DNA of 64,000 nt from Pseudoalteromonas luteoviolacea (GTDB lineage: Bacteria; Pseudomonadota; Gammaproteobacteria; Enterobacterales; Alteromonadaceae): positions 1,364,001-1,428,000 of the forward strand of contig NZ_MAUJ01000001.1 of NCBI RefSeq assembly GCF_001696455.1, read 5' to 3'. Of the stretch, positions 35,857 to 44,937 are shown one piece after another. Every line of letters starts with the position of its first letter. Position 1 is the first letter of the stretch. The notes below the pieces were generated by a model, which was given only the letters and a program-made list of their open reading frames with translations, was not told the DNA's origin and ran no database searches. The position numbers and the translations under genes were made by a program.

Positions 35857-37332
35857 TTAAAAGCGTGGCTTAACTTTAATCTCGACTTCTTCTGGCACCA
35901 GAAATACACCAGAAATCGCTTTTAAGTTCGCCTTTTTACCTTCAGGAATTGAGAACTCAAACTTGTGTGCCAATTGTGCAAATAAAGTATGAATAATGTA
36001 TTTGCCAAAATGCTCCCCTAAACAACGACGTTGTCCAAGCCCAAATGGAAATGCCTTACCTTGCTGCTTTTTACTCAACTCACCATTATCATCCAAAAAA
36101 CGTTCTGGAATAAATGCATCTGGCTGCTCCCACAGTGTTTCATCACGCGTGATACTGTAGTTATTGATAACCAGAGGTGTGCCACCGGGTATAAAATAAC
36201 CGTCTAGCAAAGTATCTTTACTGGTTGCATAGTTAGCCGCTGGCATGGACGTAATTGAGCAATGGCGCAATACCTCGGCGATAAATGCCTGTGTATATGG
36301 TAAGTCTGCTTTGTGTTTATTCAATGGGACTTCATCACGTCCTACGACTTCATCTAATTCTTTTTGCACGCGCGCTTGGTATTCTGGGAAAGCAGCTAGG
36401 TATAGCAGTGCCCAGCGCATTGCAAATGCGCCAACACCACCACCTGCCCCCGCAACCTGAGTTAATGAACCAACAACAATTTCTTTTTCACCAATGTTTA
36501 ATGCTGCTTTTGTCGCATCATCGACACTGTCATTGGCTTCAAATAAATAATCACATAAATCGCGGTATTCACCTGGCACATAATCTTCTTTGCGACGACC
36601 CACATTAAAAGATACATATTGATCTAACCCATTTAAATTTGAGCTGAACTTTTCAATTGCATCGCCATATTGTGCGTAATATTTTTCCTGCAAGTTTTCA
36701 GGCATTAATTCATGTCGCGTACTGTTAATAAACCCATTTGGAAGCCAACTTAAGCTCTTTTCATCAAAGATACTCACCTCGAATTCACCAAATCGGTCGT
36801 CAAACATTACTTTGTGTAAGAAGCTCGCTAACTTTAAAGAAACTTCTCTATTTGGATCAAATGCAATATCACCTTGTTCTTTCCAAACGGCAGCAATGTC
36901 ATTAATCTCTGTTGTCATCCAATCTTCAATTTGATCCCAACGGGTCGCAAAGTACTCACGCATCGCATGTGCAAACACTTTACGGTGTACCTGCCATTGA
37001 TCGCCCGCTTCCAATTCTAAGAAGTGCTTTTGCGGTGCAATTTGTAAAATTTCATAATCTGCTCGCACATTAAACACATCATTTTGCGCTACCAGCGCCT
37101 CTCGGATGTATTGATATCCATTTAGTGCAACAATTGGCCCCTTCGCCGTCTCCACTGAGTAGATATCGCCGTATTTTTTTGATAACTCCTCAATAATAAG
37201 GTGGTAATCTTCGCCCCAGAAAAAGCGCTGGCCATCTTCGCTATTAAAAGGAATATGAGGAATCGTTGGTGTTAACTTGTCTATGTCTAATTTGCTCTGT
37301 GGCAAAGCTTCTGCTGTATCGGTATTTTTCAT
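35857..37332 (-). CDS. bmp7: Cytochrome P450 (Bmp7-like aryl-coupling P450)
   Basis: A 491-residue soluble P450. The haem-thiolate loop is [12 protein letters not shown] (C437) and the ExxR pair is EVLR (353-356). The I-helix reads AGAGGGVG (294-301) in place of the usual (A/G)Gx(D/E)T, so the acid-alcohol pair that normally helps split oxygen is absent. In the characterised bmp pathway Bmp7 couples bromophenols and bromopyrroles, by radical joining, to pentabromopseudilin and hydroxylated polybrominated diphenyl ethers. Electrons should come from Bmp9 and Bmp10. It is the last gene of the leftward operon, three bases after bmp6. Confidence 0.88.
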   Translation of the reverse strand: MKNTDTAEALPQSKLDIDKLTPTIPHIPFNSEDGQRFFWGEDYHLIIEELSKKYGDIYSVETAKGPIVALNGYQYIREALVAQNDVFNVRADYEILQIAPQKHFLELEAGDQWQVHRKVFAHAMREYFATRWDQIEDWMTTEINDIAAVWKEQGDIAFDPNREVSLKLASFLHKVMFDDRFGEFEVSIFDEKSLSWLPNGFINSTRHELMPENLQEKYYAQYGDAIEKFSSNLNGLDQYVSFNVGRRKEDYVPGEYRDLCDYLFEANDSVDDATKAALNIGEKEIVVGSLTQVAGAGGGVGAFAMRWALLYLAAFPEYQARVQKELDEVVGRDEVPLNKHKADLPYTQAFIAEVLRHCSITSMPAANYATSKDTLLDGYFIPGGTPLVINNYSITRDETLWEQPDAFIPERFLDDNGELSKKQQGKAFPFGLGQRRCLGEHFGKYIIHTLFAQLAHKFEFSIPEGKKANLKAISGVFLVPEEVEIKVKPRF

Positions 37333-37335
37333 TGG

Positions 37336-37944
37336 TCAAATCCCACTGACTAAGGTTGATAATTCTGCTGATGCGAATTGAGAGTCGAACTGCTCTGATT
37401 GCATATACCAAGCAAATGGAAACTTCTCGGTAATACGAAATATTTTTTTGCCTTGTGAATACACGAGATAGGTGCGGTATAACACAAGATCACTGGGCTC
37501 AACAGCGAAGTGATGCGACAGTTCACCTGCATATTCAAAGCCCCATGAGAGCAAGGTCTTATAGGTTTCTATTTGAAATTTTTCCCACGCTTTTCCGATG
37601 GGAATGCGTGTTTCTGTTAAAGCCCGAGAAAAGTTCACATTCATATTGCCGTGATACACCAATGAGTCGGCGTATAAATAAGGTAACCCAGTTTTAGCCC
37701 CATTGAGCGTGATCACGCGCTGTTGACAGTGCATATCTTCCTCATGGGGAAGTACGTTCACATCGGCCTCGAGTAACTTCTCGACCACGATCTGTTCGCC
37801 TACAATACTTTCAAGTAACTGCGTGACCGTACCATCGGTGCCCAAGATAATTTTCTGTAGGTAACTGAGTCTGCTTAAGTTATAGGTTTGCGCTTCTAGA
37901 TTTTCATCTAAGTTGCTCAAACACTCATCTGACAATTGGATCAT
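37336..37944 (-). CDS. bmp6: Chorismate lyase (Bmp6-like, DUF98 family)
   Basis: A 202-residue protein resembling the DUF98 (UbiC-like) chorismate pyruvate-lyase family: LQKIILGTDGTVTQLLESI near the N-terminus and the TETRIPIGKAWEKF segment with the family TxxPIG pattern. It would split chorismate into 4-hydroxybenzoate and pyruvate, supplying the substrate of Bmp5. It lies 22 bases downstream of bmp5 and 3 bases before bmp7. Confidence 0.85.
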   Translation of the reverse strand: MIQLSDECLSNLDENLEAQTYNLSRLSYLQKIILGTDGTVTQLLESIVGEQIVVEKLLEADVNVLPHEEDMHCQQRVITLNGAKTGLPYLYADSLVYHGNMNVNFSRALTETRIPIGKAWEKFQIETYKTLLSWGFEYAGELSHHFAVEPSDLVLYRTYLVYSQGKKIFRITEKFPFAWYMQSEQFDSQFASAELSTLVSGI

Positions 37945-37966
37945 GTCCTTTCCTCGTACTTGTTAT

Positions 37967-39514
37967 TTACTTGCTGATTTCGCGTAACCCATCTAAACGC
38001 AGACGGGATAGCAATTTTTGCGCTGCCAAGGCGACTTCAAAATGAATGATCCGCGGCCAAGAGCTAATGTTTGGAAAGCTCAGTAAAAACTCACGCGCTG
38101 TATGCGTCATGTTGTTTGGCCCATCAAGACGGTACTGGGCAGCAAATTGTGGGTTGTGAAGTAGCTTGACTCGCAGCAATGGATCTTTAAACAAGCTCGG
38201 GATCTGTGGCATACAGCCGACCAGCTTGGCCATCGAATCCATGTAGTGGCAGTAATTCACCAAAGAAGCCACATGCGGTGTGATCTTGTACTCAGTTTGC
38301 CAGTGCTTGGTATCATGCTTTACAGTGTCATGCATTTCCGACAAAGTTGGTAAGTGTGCCTCACCACTAGCCAACTTTGATAAATATCGACACTGCATTT
38401 CTGCGATTACGGGTATTCCTCCCTGCTGAGGACGAACGAATCCAATAAAAGACAGCGTATGGCCCATCTCAGGAATAAACATTTGCTTAAAGAGGTCACG
38501 CATATTTGCAATACTGACATCTAAAAATGGGAAGCTCAGCTGATAACCGGTACAAAATACGACAGCATCAATTTCTTCGCGTGTGCCATCTTTAAATACC
38601 ACTGCATTCTTTTCAAAGCGCTCGATACCTCCAATGTTAGGCACGACTTTTCCATCTGCGATGGGTCGGAAAAGGCGCTCGTTTTTAGTCACCGCTTGGT
38701 GATGCGAAGGGCCCGATTTTTTCAGCCACTCACCGCGAATACGTACATGGTCGTTGCGGCTATTTACGTATTTATTGAAAATACCTTTGGTGATCCCACC
38801 GTGATATTTGTGCGGTAGTTTATTTACGATACGAGAAGTCAACCACGACGTATCAATCGTAAAATAGGGGTCTTCTTGAAACGCCATATAGCGCGGCGCA
38901 ACGGCTGGGTAACGGCGCAGTGACAAGATACACTTACGCGCGACTTCTGATATTTCCGATGTAATGTCTGCCGAACTCTCGCCAAGCCCCACACACAATA
39001 CTCGCTTACCGGTGTATTTGTGCTTGTCACGATAGTCATTGGAGTGTTCTATTTCTCCTTTGAACATCTCTAGGCCTGGCAAATCCGGTAGTTTCGGCTT
39101 CTGGAAATGTCCAGAGCACACGGCGACCATATCAAACTCTTTGCTGTGCTCTTTATCACCGTTTTTACATGTGACTACCCACTTATCCCCCTGCTTCTCG
39201 ACGCGACGTACTTCGTGGTCATAGTGAATATGTTTATTAATATCAAAACGCTGGATGTATTCACCCAAGTAGTTTATGTATTCTTTTTTCGACCAAAATT
39301 TTAACTTTTGGTGATTCGGAACATAATCCGAATACGCCATAAAATAATTCGAAATTGTGAGGTGTAAGTCGTCGTAGATTTTCTTATCTGCAAACACCCC
39401 TCCGAAGCTCTCGGCTTTTTCAAAACAAGTGACTTCGTGGCCGCCATCCGTTAATTGTTTGACGGCGGCAATACCAGATAAACCAGCACCTATGACTGCT
39501 ATGGTCTTATTCAT
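37967..39514 (-). CDS. bmp5: Flavin-dependent decarboxylase-brominase (Bmp5-like)
   Basis: A 515-residue FMO-like flavoenzyme. The FAD loop GAGLSG begins near residue 10, the NAD(P)H loop VGLGESSAD follows near 178, and the FMO-type VVFCTGYQLSFPF lies in the C-terminal half. Characterised Bmp5 decarboxylates and brominates 4-hydroxybenzoate to 2,4-dibromophenol using bromide, oxygen and NADPH. The start at 39514 has GGAGAG ahead of it; an upstream frame start would lack it. It is preceded by a 97-base gap that holds inverted repeats and might carry an internal promoter. Confidence 0.88.
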   Translation of the reverse strand: MNKTIAVIGAGLSGIAAVKQLTDGGHEVTCFEKAESFGGVFADKKIYDDLHLTISNYFMAYSDYVPNHQKLKFWSKKEYINYLGEYIQRFDINKHIHYDHEVRRVEKQGDKWVVTCKNGDKEHSKEFDMVAVCSGHFQKPKLPDLPGLEMFKGEIEHSNDYRDKHKYTGKRVLCVGLGESSADITSEISEVARKCILSLRRYPAVAPRYMAFQEDPYFTIDTSWLTSRIVNKLPHKYHGGITKGIFNKYVNSRNDHVRIRGEWLKKSGPSHHQAVTKNERLFRPIADGKVVPNIGGIERFEKNAVVFKDGTREEIDAVVFCTGYQLSFPFLDVSIANMRDLFKQMFIPEMGHTLSFIGFVRPQQGGIPVIAEMQCRYLSKLASGEAHLPTLSEMHDTVKHDTKHWQTEYKITPHVASLVNYCHYMDSMAKLVGCMPQIPSLFKDPLLRVKLLHNPQFAAQYRLDGPNNMTHTAREFLLSFPNISSWPRIIHFEVALAAQKLLSRLRLDGLREISK

Positions 39515-39549
39515 AATTCTCTCCGTGTATAGCAAGGAGCTGCTCGTTA

Positions 39550-39608
39550 TTACCGGTAAAACAGCATCTAGCAACAACTCCTAGGTTAATGTTTACAATG
39601 ACGTAAAC
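39550..39608. repeat. Two short palindromes in the bmp4-bmp5 gap
   Basis: TTACCGGTAA (39550-39559) is a perfect palindrome. GTTTAC and GTAAAC (39591-39596 and 39603-39608) are a perfect inverted repeat. The gap is the largest inside bmp1-7, so a separate promoter for the bromophenol arm is possible. Confidence 0.35.
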
Positions 39609-39611
39609 TGG

Positions 39612-41168
39612 TTACGCACCACCCTGCACTGCGGCAGTCGTTTGTTGTGGGCGCGATTCTGATAAGCTTTGACGCGATAGTTTGCCGTTACGATTACGCG
39701 GTAATGCGTCCCAATACACAATCTGTTCAGGAAGCATGTATTTTGGTAAGCGCTTGGCGCAGTGCATTTTTAACGTCAGCAACGACGGGGGATCAGATTC
39801 TGTCGCTATATGTGCTTCGAGCGTCTTAGTCTCACTTAAAACAACTAAGCACTCCTTAATAGCTGGGTGTTGATATAGTGCACGCTCCACTTCCCCTAGG
39901 TGCACGCGATACCCTTTCACTTTGACCATGTGGTCTTGTCGCCCGACATACATCAGCTCGCCAAGTTCGTTGATGTAGCCAATATCTCCGGTGTTGTAGG
40001 CGGTATCTGTCCTTTCTTCCTTTCCCCAATAGCCAGAGAATACGGTTGGACCAACCACGGTGATAAAGCCCTGTTCGCCCAGTTCGACTTGGTTGCCTCT
40101 TTCATCGCAAATGGTGATGCGTGCACCACTTGCTGCATAGCCAATTGGGAGTGTTTCAGGCACCACTTCGGGTACCTTGTAATAGCTACAGACGTTGGTT
40201 TCTGTTGGGCCATAAAAATTGAAAAGATCCGAATTGGGAAATTGTGCACGCAGTGCTTTGAGCGACTTCACATCGAATGCCTCACCGGCAAAGATTATGG
40301 TATGAAGTTGCTTACAGGACTCACCAAACTGAGGGTCTGCATTCATCATCATGGTTAGGGCTGTCGGCACGGAATACCAAATGGTAATGCCACGCTCAGC
40401 AATAAAATTCACTAATTTTTGCGGTACATAACTGTCCAATTCAGAAACCAGATGTACACTCGCGCCCGTTGCCAGCGCCACATAAATATCCAACACAGAC
40501 AAGTCAAAGTGCCAAGGTGCATGATTAGAAAAGCGATCCTGTGAAGCCGGCTTTACCTTTTCAATTACCCACTTTATAAATGCAAGTGCGTTAGTGTGAC
40601 TTATTCGTACACCTTTTGGCACACCAGTAGAGCCCGAGGTATAGAGCATGTAGGCTAGATCATCACCCCCCACATCAGCACTTATTCTCAAACTGGAAGG
40701 CTGACACCGCTTAATATCTCGCCAACTGCTGGCTTGATTAATCTCAAGTGCCTTTGCAGCAGACGCGGTAAACTCGCCTTCACTGTCTAGTACGATAAAA
40801 TGACAGCCCTCAGCGTATTGCTCGCGATATTGTGAGAATTTAGCTTGTGTGGTGAACATCACTTTCATCGCGCAATCATTGCGGATAATATCAACGCGAA
40901 CCATGGGGTTCATGGGATCTATCGGCACATAGACAGCGCCAAGTTTTGTCACCGCTAGCATGGCGGCGAGTGCGCGACATGACTTATCTGCCCAAATCCC
41001 AACGCGATCACCCGCCTCTACCCCTTTGCTTTGCAAAAGCACAGCAATTTGCGTTACCGACAGCGATAACTCGCCATAACTGTATGACTCAACACTGTCC
41101 GTCACGGCCAGTGCATGGTCGCCAACTTTAGCAAGCCCGGTTGTTAGTACGTCACTGAGTATCTTCAT
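39612..41168 (-). CDS. bmp4: Proline adenylation enzyme (Bmp4-like)
   Basis: A 518-residue stand-alone adenylation enzyme of the NRPS type that would activate L-proline as prolyl-AMP and load it on the ACP domain of Bmp1. Core motifs are all present: A3 LYTSGSTGVPKGV, A5 NFYGPTETN, A7 YNTGD, A8 GRQDHMVKVKGYRVHLGEVE and A10 NGKL. Proline specificity is inferred from the bmp context. The start overlaps the bmp3 stop by 4 bases (ATGA). Confidence 0.88.
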   Translation of the reverse strand: MKILSDVLTTGLAKVGDHALAVTDSVESYSYGELSLSVTQIAVLLQSKGVEAGDRVGIWADKSCRALAAMLAVTKLGAVYVPIDPMNPMVRVDIIRNDCAMKVMFTTQAKFSQYREQYAEGCHFIVLDSEGEFTASAAKALEINQASSWRDIKRCQPSSLRISADVGGDDLAYMLYTSGSTGVPKGVRISHTNALAFIKWVIEKVKPASQDRFSNHAPWHFDLSVLDIYVALATGASVHLVSELDSYVPQKLVNFIAERGITIWYSVPTALTMMMNADPQFGESCKQLHTIIFAGEAFDVKSLKALRAQFPNSDLFNFYGPTETNVCSYYKVPEVVPETLPIGYAASGARITICDERGNQVELGEQGFITVVGPTVFSGYWGKEERTDTAYNTGDIGYINELGELMYVGRQDHMVKVKGYRVHLGEVERALYQHPAIKECLVVLSETKTLEAHIATESDPPSLLTLKMHCAKRLPKYMLPEQIVYWDALPRNRNGKLSRQSLSESRPQQTTAAVQGGA

Positions 41169-42307
41169 AGCAGGCCCAACCTATTACAGATCAATTCTCG
41201 TTGAATATCGGACGTGCCAGAGAATAGCACTGACCCTAATGCATCTCTGATGCTCGCATCAACACCACTTTCCTGTAGGTAACCGAGTGCGCCATGAACA
41301 CGAATAGAGTCTATGCCAGACTGAACAAACGCTTCACTAATCGCGAGCTTACTCGACGCAACCGCCTTCGTATTATCAACGTTTTGCGACTTTTGCCACG
41401 CGGCAAAATAAAGTAGTAATCTCGCACTTTGTAAACGCACTTCCATATCTGCAATACGATGTGAAACAGCTTGGAATTTACTGATTGTCTTGTCGCCTTG
41501 TTTACGCGTATTGGCGTATTCAATACAGCGCTCTAGGTCACGCTGCATAACACCTATAAATAATGCAAATAAACAGCAACGCTCCCAATCCATTGAGGCG
41601 GCAAAGATGCGTGCCCCCTGACCTTCACTGCCCAAAACATAATCTTTATGCACTTTTACTTCGTCGAAGAATACTTGATTAAGTTGCGCCGAGTTCAAAC
41701 CCAACTTTTTGTAACTGTTACCCACTTCAATGCCTGGTAAGTCAGCCGGCACAACAAACGCCGTTTGGCCCAAGTACCCAAATTTAGGATTGGTTGTGGC
41801 ATACAGAACAAAATAATCAGCAACGCTGCCATTCGTTACGTAGGACTTTGCGCCTTTGATGACGTAATAGTCGCCTTCGCGCCATGCTTTGGTCGTTAAC
41901 TTGCCAATGTCAGAGCCGGCTTCTGCTTCAGATATCGCATTGGCTGCGATTTTTTCACCGCTCGTTAACCCCGGTAGCAATTCCATTTTTAGTTTTTCAC
42001 TGCCATGTTCGTAAATTGGCATTGCACACGCGAAGGTATGCGCTGCGCCCGCAAACAAAATGCCAGTGTCAGTACTACCTTGCCCTAGACCTTCTAGAAT
42101 TTTTACCGTGGTTAAAATGTCAAAACCACTGCCGCAAGATGAATACTTGCTGTCAATCGGCAATCCATAGTAACCAAACTCGCCAAGCGCGCGCCAAGCA
42201 TCTTTTGGAAACACTCCATTAGGCACTTTCGAAAAATCTAAGTCCCTAGCAAAGCTTAGTGCGTGCTCAAACAACTCGAGCTGATCCTCATTCCACTCAA
42301 AGTTCAT
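41165..42307 (-). CDS. bmp3: Prolyl-ACP dehydrogenase (Bmp3-like, acyl-CoA dehydrogenase fold)
   Basis: A 380-residue flavoprotein of the acyl-CoA dehydrogenase family. The ACAD signatures are NAISEAEAGSDIGKLTTKA (flavin-contact loop) and the C-terminal VHGALGYLQESGVDASIRDA...GTSDIQRE. In the pathway it oxidises prolyl-ACP to pyrrolyl-ACP. The ATG at 42307 is chosen because AAGGA stands 7 bases ahead. It overlaps bmp4 by ATGA. A 10-bp hairpin separates it from bmp2. Confidence 0.88.
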   Translation of the reverse strand: MNFEWNEDQLELFEHALSFARDLDFSKVPNGVFPKDAWRALGEFGYYGLPIDSKYSSCGSGFDILTTVKILEGLGQGSTDTGILFAGAAHTFACAMPIYEHGSEKLKMELLPGLTSGEKIAANAISEAEAGSDIGKLTTKAWREGDYYVIKGAKSYVTNGSVADYFVLYATTNPKFGYLGQTAFVVPADLPGIEVGNSYKKLGLNSAQLNQVFFDEVKVHKDYVLGSEGQGARIFAASMDWERCCLFALFIGVMQRDLERCIEYANTRKQGDKTISKFQAVSHRIADMEVRLQSARLLLYFAAWQKSQNVDNTKAVASSKLAISEAFVQSGIDSIRVHGALGYLQESGVDASIRDALGSVLFSGTSDIQRELICNRLGLL

Positions 42308-42325
42308 AATCAATCCTTCCCTTAG

Positions 42326-42350
42326 AAGGAAAAGCGCAATGCTTTTCCTT
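42326..42350 (-). repeat. Hairpin between bmp2 and bmp3, overlapping the bmp2 stop
   Basis: AAGGAAAAGC (42326-42335) and GCTTTTCCTT (42341-42350) form a perfect 10-bp stem with a 5-base loop. It has no T-run on the transcribed strand, so it is not a classic terminator. It could be an mRNA processing or stability element within the operon. Confidence 0.6.
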
Positions 42351-43569
42351 AACCAGCCATCTGCTTACGGTCGTATTCTTCAATCGCATTTCTAAAGATG
42401 GTAGGCGCTTTCCAACCTTCACAATCAAAACAACAACCACCAAGTAAACGAATTACTTCGTCACGTAAATCAGGGTTTTGCATTTGATATCCAAAGAAAA
42501 TTGGGTAGATCCAGAAGTAACGAATGAGGTCAGCGGCTATCTGTTGACCGCCATTACTCCAATCACGATAAGCATAGAATGGGGTTTTCCAATCATTGCC
42601 ATCAATGGCTTGTTTAATCGCATCCGCGGCACGGATCCCCTCTTTCATCGCAAATGACACACCATACGAAAAGATTGGGTCCAAGAAGCGGTGTGCATCA
42701 CCAATACATAACCAACCATCACCAACAAATGGTTCAATACGATAAGAGAAATCAGCCATTGATTGCGAATCGCCGATACGCTCTGCGTTTTGGAAACGTC
42801 TTCTGATCTCTGGGCTGATGTTTTGCATCCCCCACTCGATAGCATCGTCTGGGTTTTTACACTCTTTGTAGTAAAGGTCTTTCGGGATCACGATGCCTAG
42901 ACTGTCTGTATCTGGTGAGATTGGGATGATTCAAGACCAGTGATACTGTTTTGAGTACAAGATGGTGGTGTTAGTTGAAAACGGTGGTAAATCACGTTCC
43001 ACGCCTTTGTAATGAGCAAAAGAAGCGATTTGTTGAGAAAAGAATTCAATTTCACGCTTACCTGCGATCCCTTTTCTCGACAAGAATGTGTTTTGACCAC
43101 TGGCATCTACAAGCACTTTTGAGCGCACTTGGTGCTCCATGTCATCTGCTTTATAAATAGCACCGACAACCTTACCTTCATGCTTGATAACGTCTTTGAC
43201 AAGGCCTTGCTGATATTCAACACCATGCTCTAGCGCTTTGCGCTTCAGCATATTGTCAAAATCGCTGCGCCTTACTTGCCAAGTAGGTGCCAAGATTGGT
43301 ATGAAAAACTCATTTTTAGATAAAGAGCCGATCACGTTTACGCCTGGTTTGTCTGGAAAGCCTGCCGCGTCCATTTCTTCGGCAAGACCCAAATCACGAA
43401 TAATCTGGCCCGCATTACCTGTCAGCGATTCTCCAATATGAAAACGTGGAAATTCATCCTTTTCTATACACAGAACTGAAAGTCCCTTTTTACGGCATTC
43501 GATACCACATAAACTTCCTGCAGGGCCGCTGCCAATAATAACTACGTCGTAACTTTTGAATGCGTTCAT
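42349..43569 (-). pseudogene. bmp2: Bmp2-like FAD-dependent pyrrole halogenase, interrupted by an in-frame TGA
   Basis: The frame is continuous for 406 codons and contains one internal stop, TGA at 42931-42933 (codon 213). On the 5' side: start MNAFKSYDVVIIGSGPAGSLC with the FAD GxGxxG loop, ending HWS just before the stop. On the 3' side: IIPISPDTDSLG, then SYGVSFAMKEGIRAADAI and the C-terminus. The junction reads W-S-stop-I-I-P, where flavin halogenases have W-x-W-x-I-P, so a TGG-to-TGA change is the simplest explanation. The pathway role is bromination and decarboxylation of pyrrolyl-ACP. Truncated protein would lack the second half. It overlaps bmp1 by ATGA. Sequencing error cannot be excluded. 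Confidence 0.9.
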
Positions 43570-44642
43570 GCCATTTCCACCTTGTTTAAGAAATCTTCGA
43601 CAACCCAAACAAATTCTTCTGGGCGTTCTGATGCAGAAAAGTGGCCACATCTAGAAAGTCTTGTAACGGTTGCGTTTTCAAGCTTTTCAGCTGCTTTTTC
43701 ACTCCACTCTGGCGGAATAATTTGGTCGTGATTACCAGCGACAAATAACGTTGGTACTTTGACACCATCAAATGTCGTGGCCATGGATTTACGTGCGTAT
43801 TCGTCCAAGAAGGTGTGGTATGCAGGACGAGATAATACATCGTTAAGTAAATCTTCAAGCGCAGGGGTCATCTTAGGCGGGTGGTAGTAAGCAGCAGCTA
43901 AGAATTGCTCAGGGTTCGCAGACATTTTCTTCAAGTCTCCCCACCAGCTTTCAACGTCATCTACCAAACCGAAACCTGTACACACCAGCGCTTTTACTTT
44001 GTCTGGGTGGCGTCTTGCAATTTCGGTCGCAATCATACTACCCGCCGAGTTAGCAACTAATACCCACTCTTTTTCTTCAAGTGTTTCAAGGTATTGCAAA
44101 GTGTATTCAACATGATCGACATATGAAGGAGAGTCGTTTTCACTCTCGCTCAAACCAAAACCCGCTAAGTCCAATGCAACTGCGTTATGACGACCTTGCA
44201 CTGAGCGCAGTGTTGAAGACCAAGATGTTGAAGGGTTACCTAGTGCCGGTAACAAAATCCATAAAGGCCCATCTCCCTTTACACGCAGTGTATGCTGCTT
44301 AAACCCAGCACCTGCGGCAACTAATTCGCTTTTAATGCCGTAGCTTTCTTGTAACTTAACAAGACGGTCAAGCTCAGAGCTGGCTTCGTCAGATTCAACC
44401 TGCTCTTCTGCACTCAGTGTTTTAATAAGTGCACACAATGTTTCAATGTTTTCGAAATGTACTGGCGTGATGTCATGTTCTGGAATTTTAGCGCCATAAC
44501 GCTGATCAACATGAGCAAGTAATCTCACCATAGATAGAGAATTCAAAATCCCCAACTCTAGTAGTGGTGTGTGCTGGTCCAGATCCGGGGCTGCCCCTTC
44601 CAGTAAGTCTTGATTTATAAATTCAATAAGTTCTTCAATCAT
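43566..44642 (-). CDS. bmp1: Acyl carrier protein-thioesterase didomain protein (Bmp1-like)
   Basis: A 358-residue fusion. Residues 1-78 are an acyl carrier protein with the phosphopantetheine serine in LELGILNSLSMVRLL (S35). Residues about 115-355 are an alpha/beta-hydrolase thioesterase with nucleophile elbow ANSAGS (S199), where the first residue is Ala rather than Gly, and the AGNHDQII aspartate and CGHFSASERP histidine regions. It carries proline through dehydrogenation and bromination and the thioesterase releases the product. First gene of the leftward operon. Confidence 0.88.
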   Translation of the reverse strand: MIEELIEFINQDLLEGAAPDLDQHTPLLELGILNSLSMVRLLAHVDQRYGAKIPEHDITPVHFENIETLCALIKTLSAEEQVESDEASSELDRLVKLQESYGIKSELVAAGAGFKQHTLRVKGDGPLWILLPALGNPSTSWSSTLRSVQGRHNAVALDLAGFGLSESENDSPSYVDHVEYTLQYLETLEEKEWVLVANSAGSMIATEIARRHPDKVKALVCTGFGLVDDVESWWGDLKKMSANPEQFLAAAYYHPPKMTPALEDLLNDVLSRPAYHTFLDEYARKSMATTFDGVKVPTLFVAGNHDQIIPPEWSEKAAEKLENATVTRLSRCGHFSASERPEEFVWVVEDFLNKVEMA

Positions 44643-44802
44643 CCTAGTTTCCTATCTAGTCTGGCAATATTGTTGACCCTCAAACAACGCTCAAAACCAA
44701 GTCGGCTTTGCGTTTCATCAGGCTAGTTTTCTGTCCGCATTCACCAAATAGACATGTATTTGAAATATCTAAGGTGAGATGCAATCGCGTTTCGTTCGCC
44801 TA

Positions 44803-44831
44803 AAAAAACCTTACCGCTATCGAGGTTTTTT
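44803..44831. terminator. A/T-flanked hairpin within the bmp1-bmp8 divergent region
   Basis: AAAAAACCT (44803-44811) and AGGTTTTTT (44823-44831) form a stem with an 11-base loop and poly-A/poly-T arms. The shape fits a bidirectional terminator, which is odd between two divergent genes. It could instead be an insulator or a regulator site. Confidence 0.4.
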
Positions 44832-44845
44832 CAACATAGCCCCTG

Positions 44846-44875
44846 TGGACTATCCCTTTGGTCCAAACGGACTAT
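44846..44875 (+). promoter_or_regulatory. Shared control module upstream of bmp8
   Basis: Contains TGGACTAT at 44846-44853 and GGTCCAAACGGACTAT at 44860-44875. The GTCC and GGAC half-sites are inverted around 4 bases. It matches, with 16 of 17 bases identical over the core, the module at 54285-54311, and both end about 62 bases before a start codon. Confidence 0.75.
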
Positions 44876-44937
44876 AGGCATCTGCGTGCAAAGAATTTAC
44901 TTTGTTGAGAACTTTCACCAAGTCAGGAAACAAGGAA

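Noticed and set aside
42931-42933. TGA as selenocysteine or as a genetic-code change to Trp
   Set aside because: Other genes here end in TGA (bmp1, bmp3, the adaptor gene), so TGA works as a stop. Selenocysteine at this Trp position makes no sense for the family and no stem-loop of the selenocysteine type was noted.
42349-43569. bmp2 as two genes, or broken by frameshift
   Set aside because: Both halves are in the same frame and the codons between the TGA and the next methionine encode the family residues without a break, so it is a single gene with one nonsense codon.
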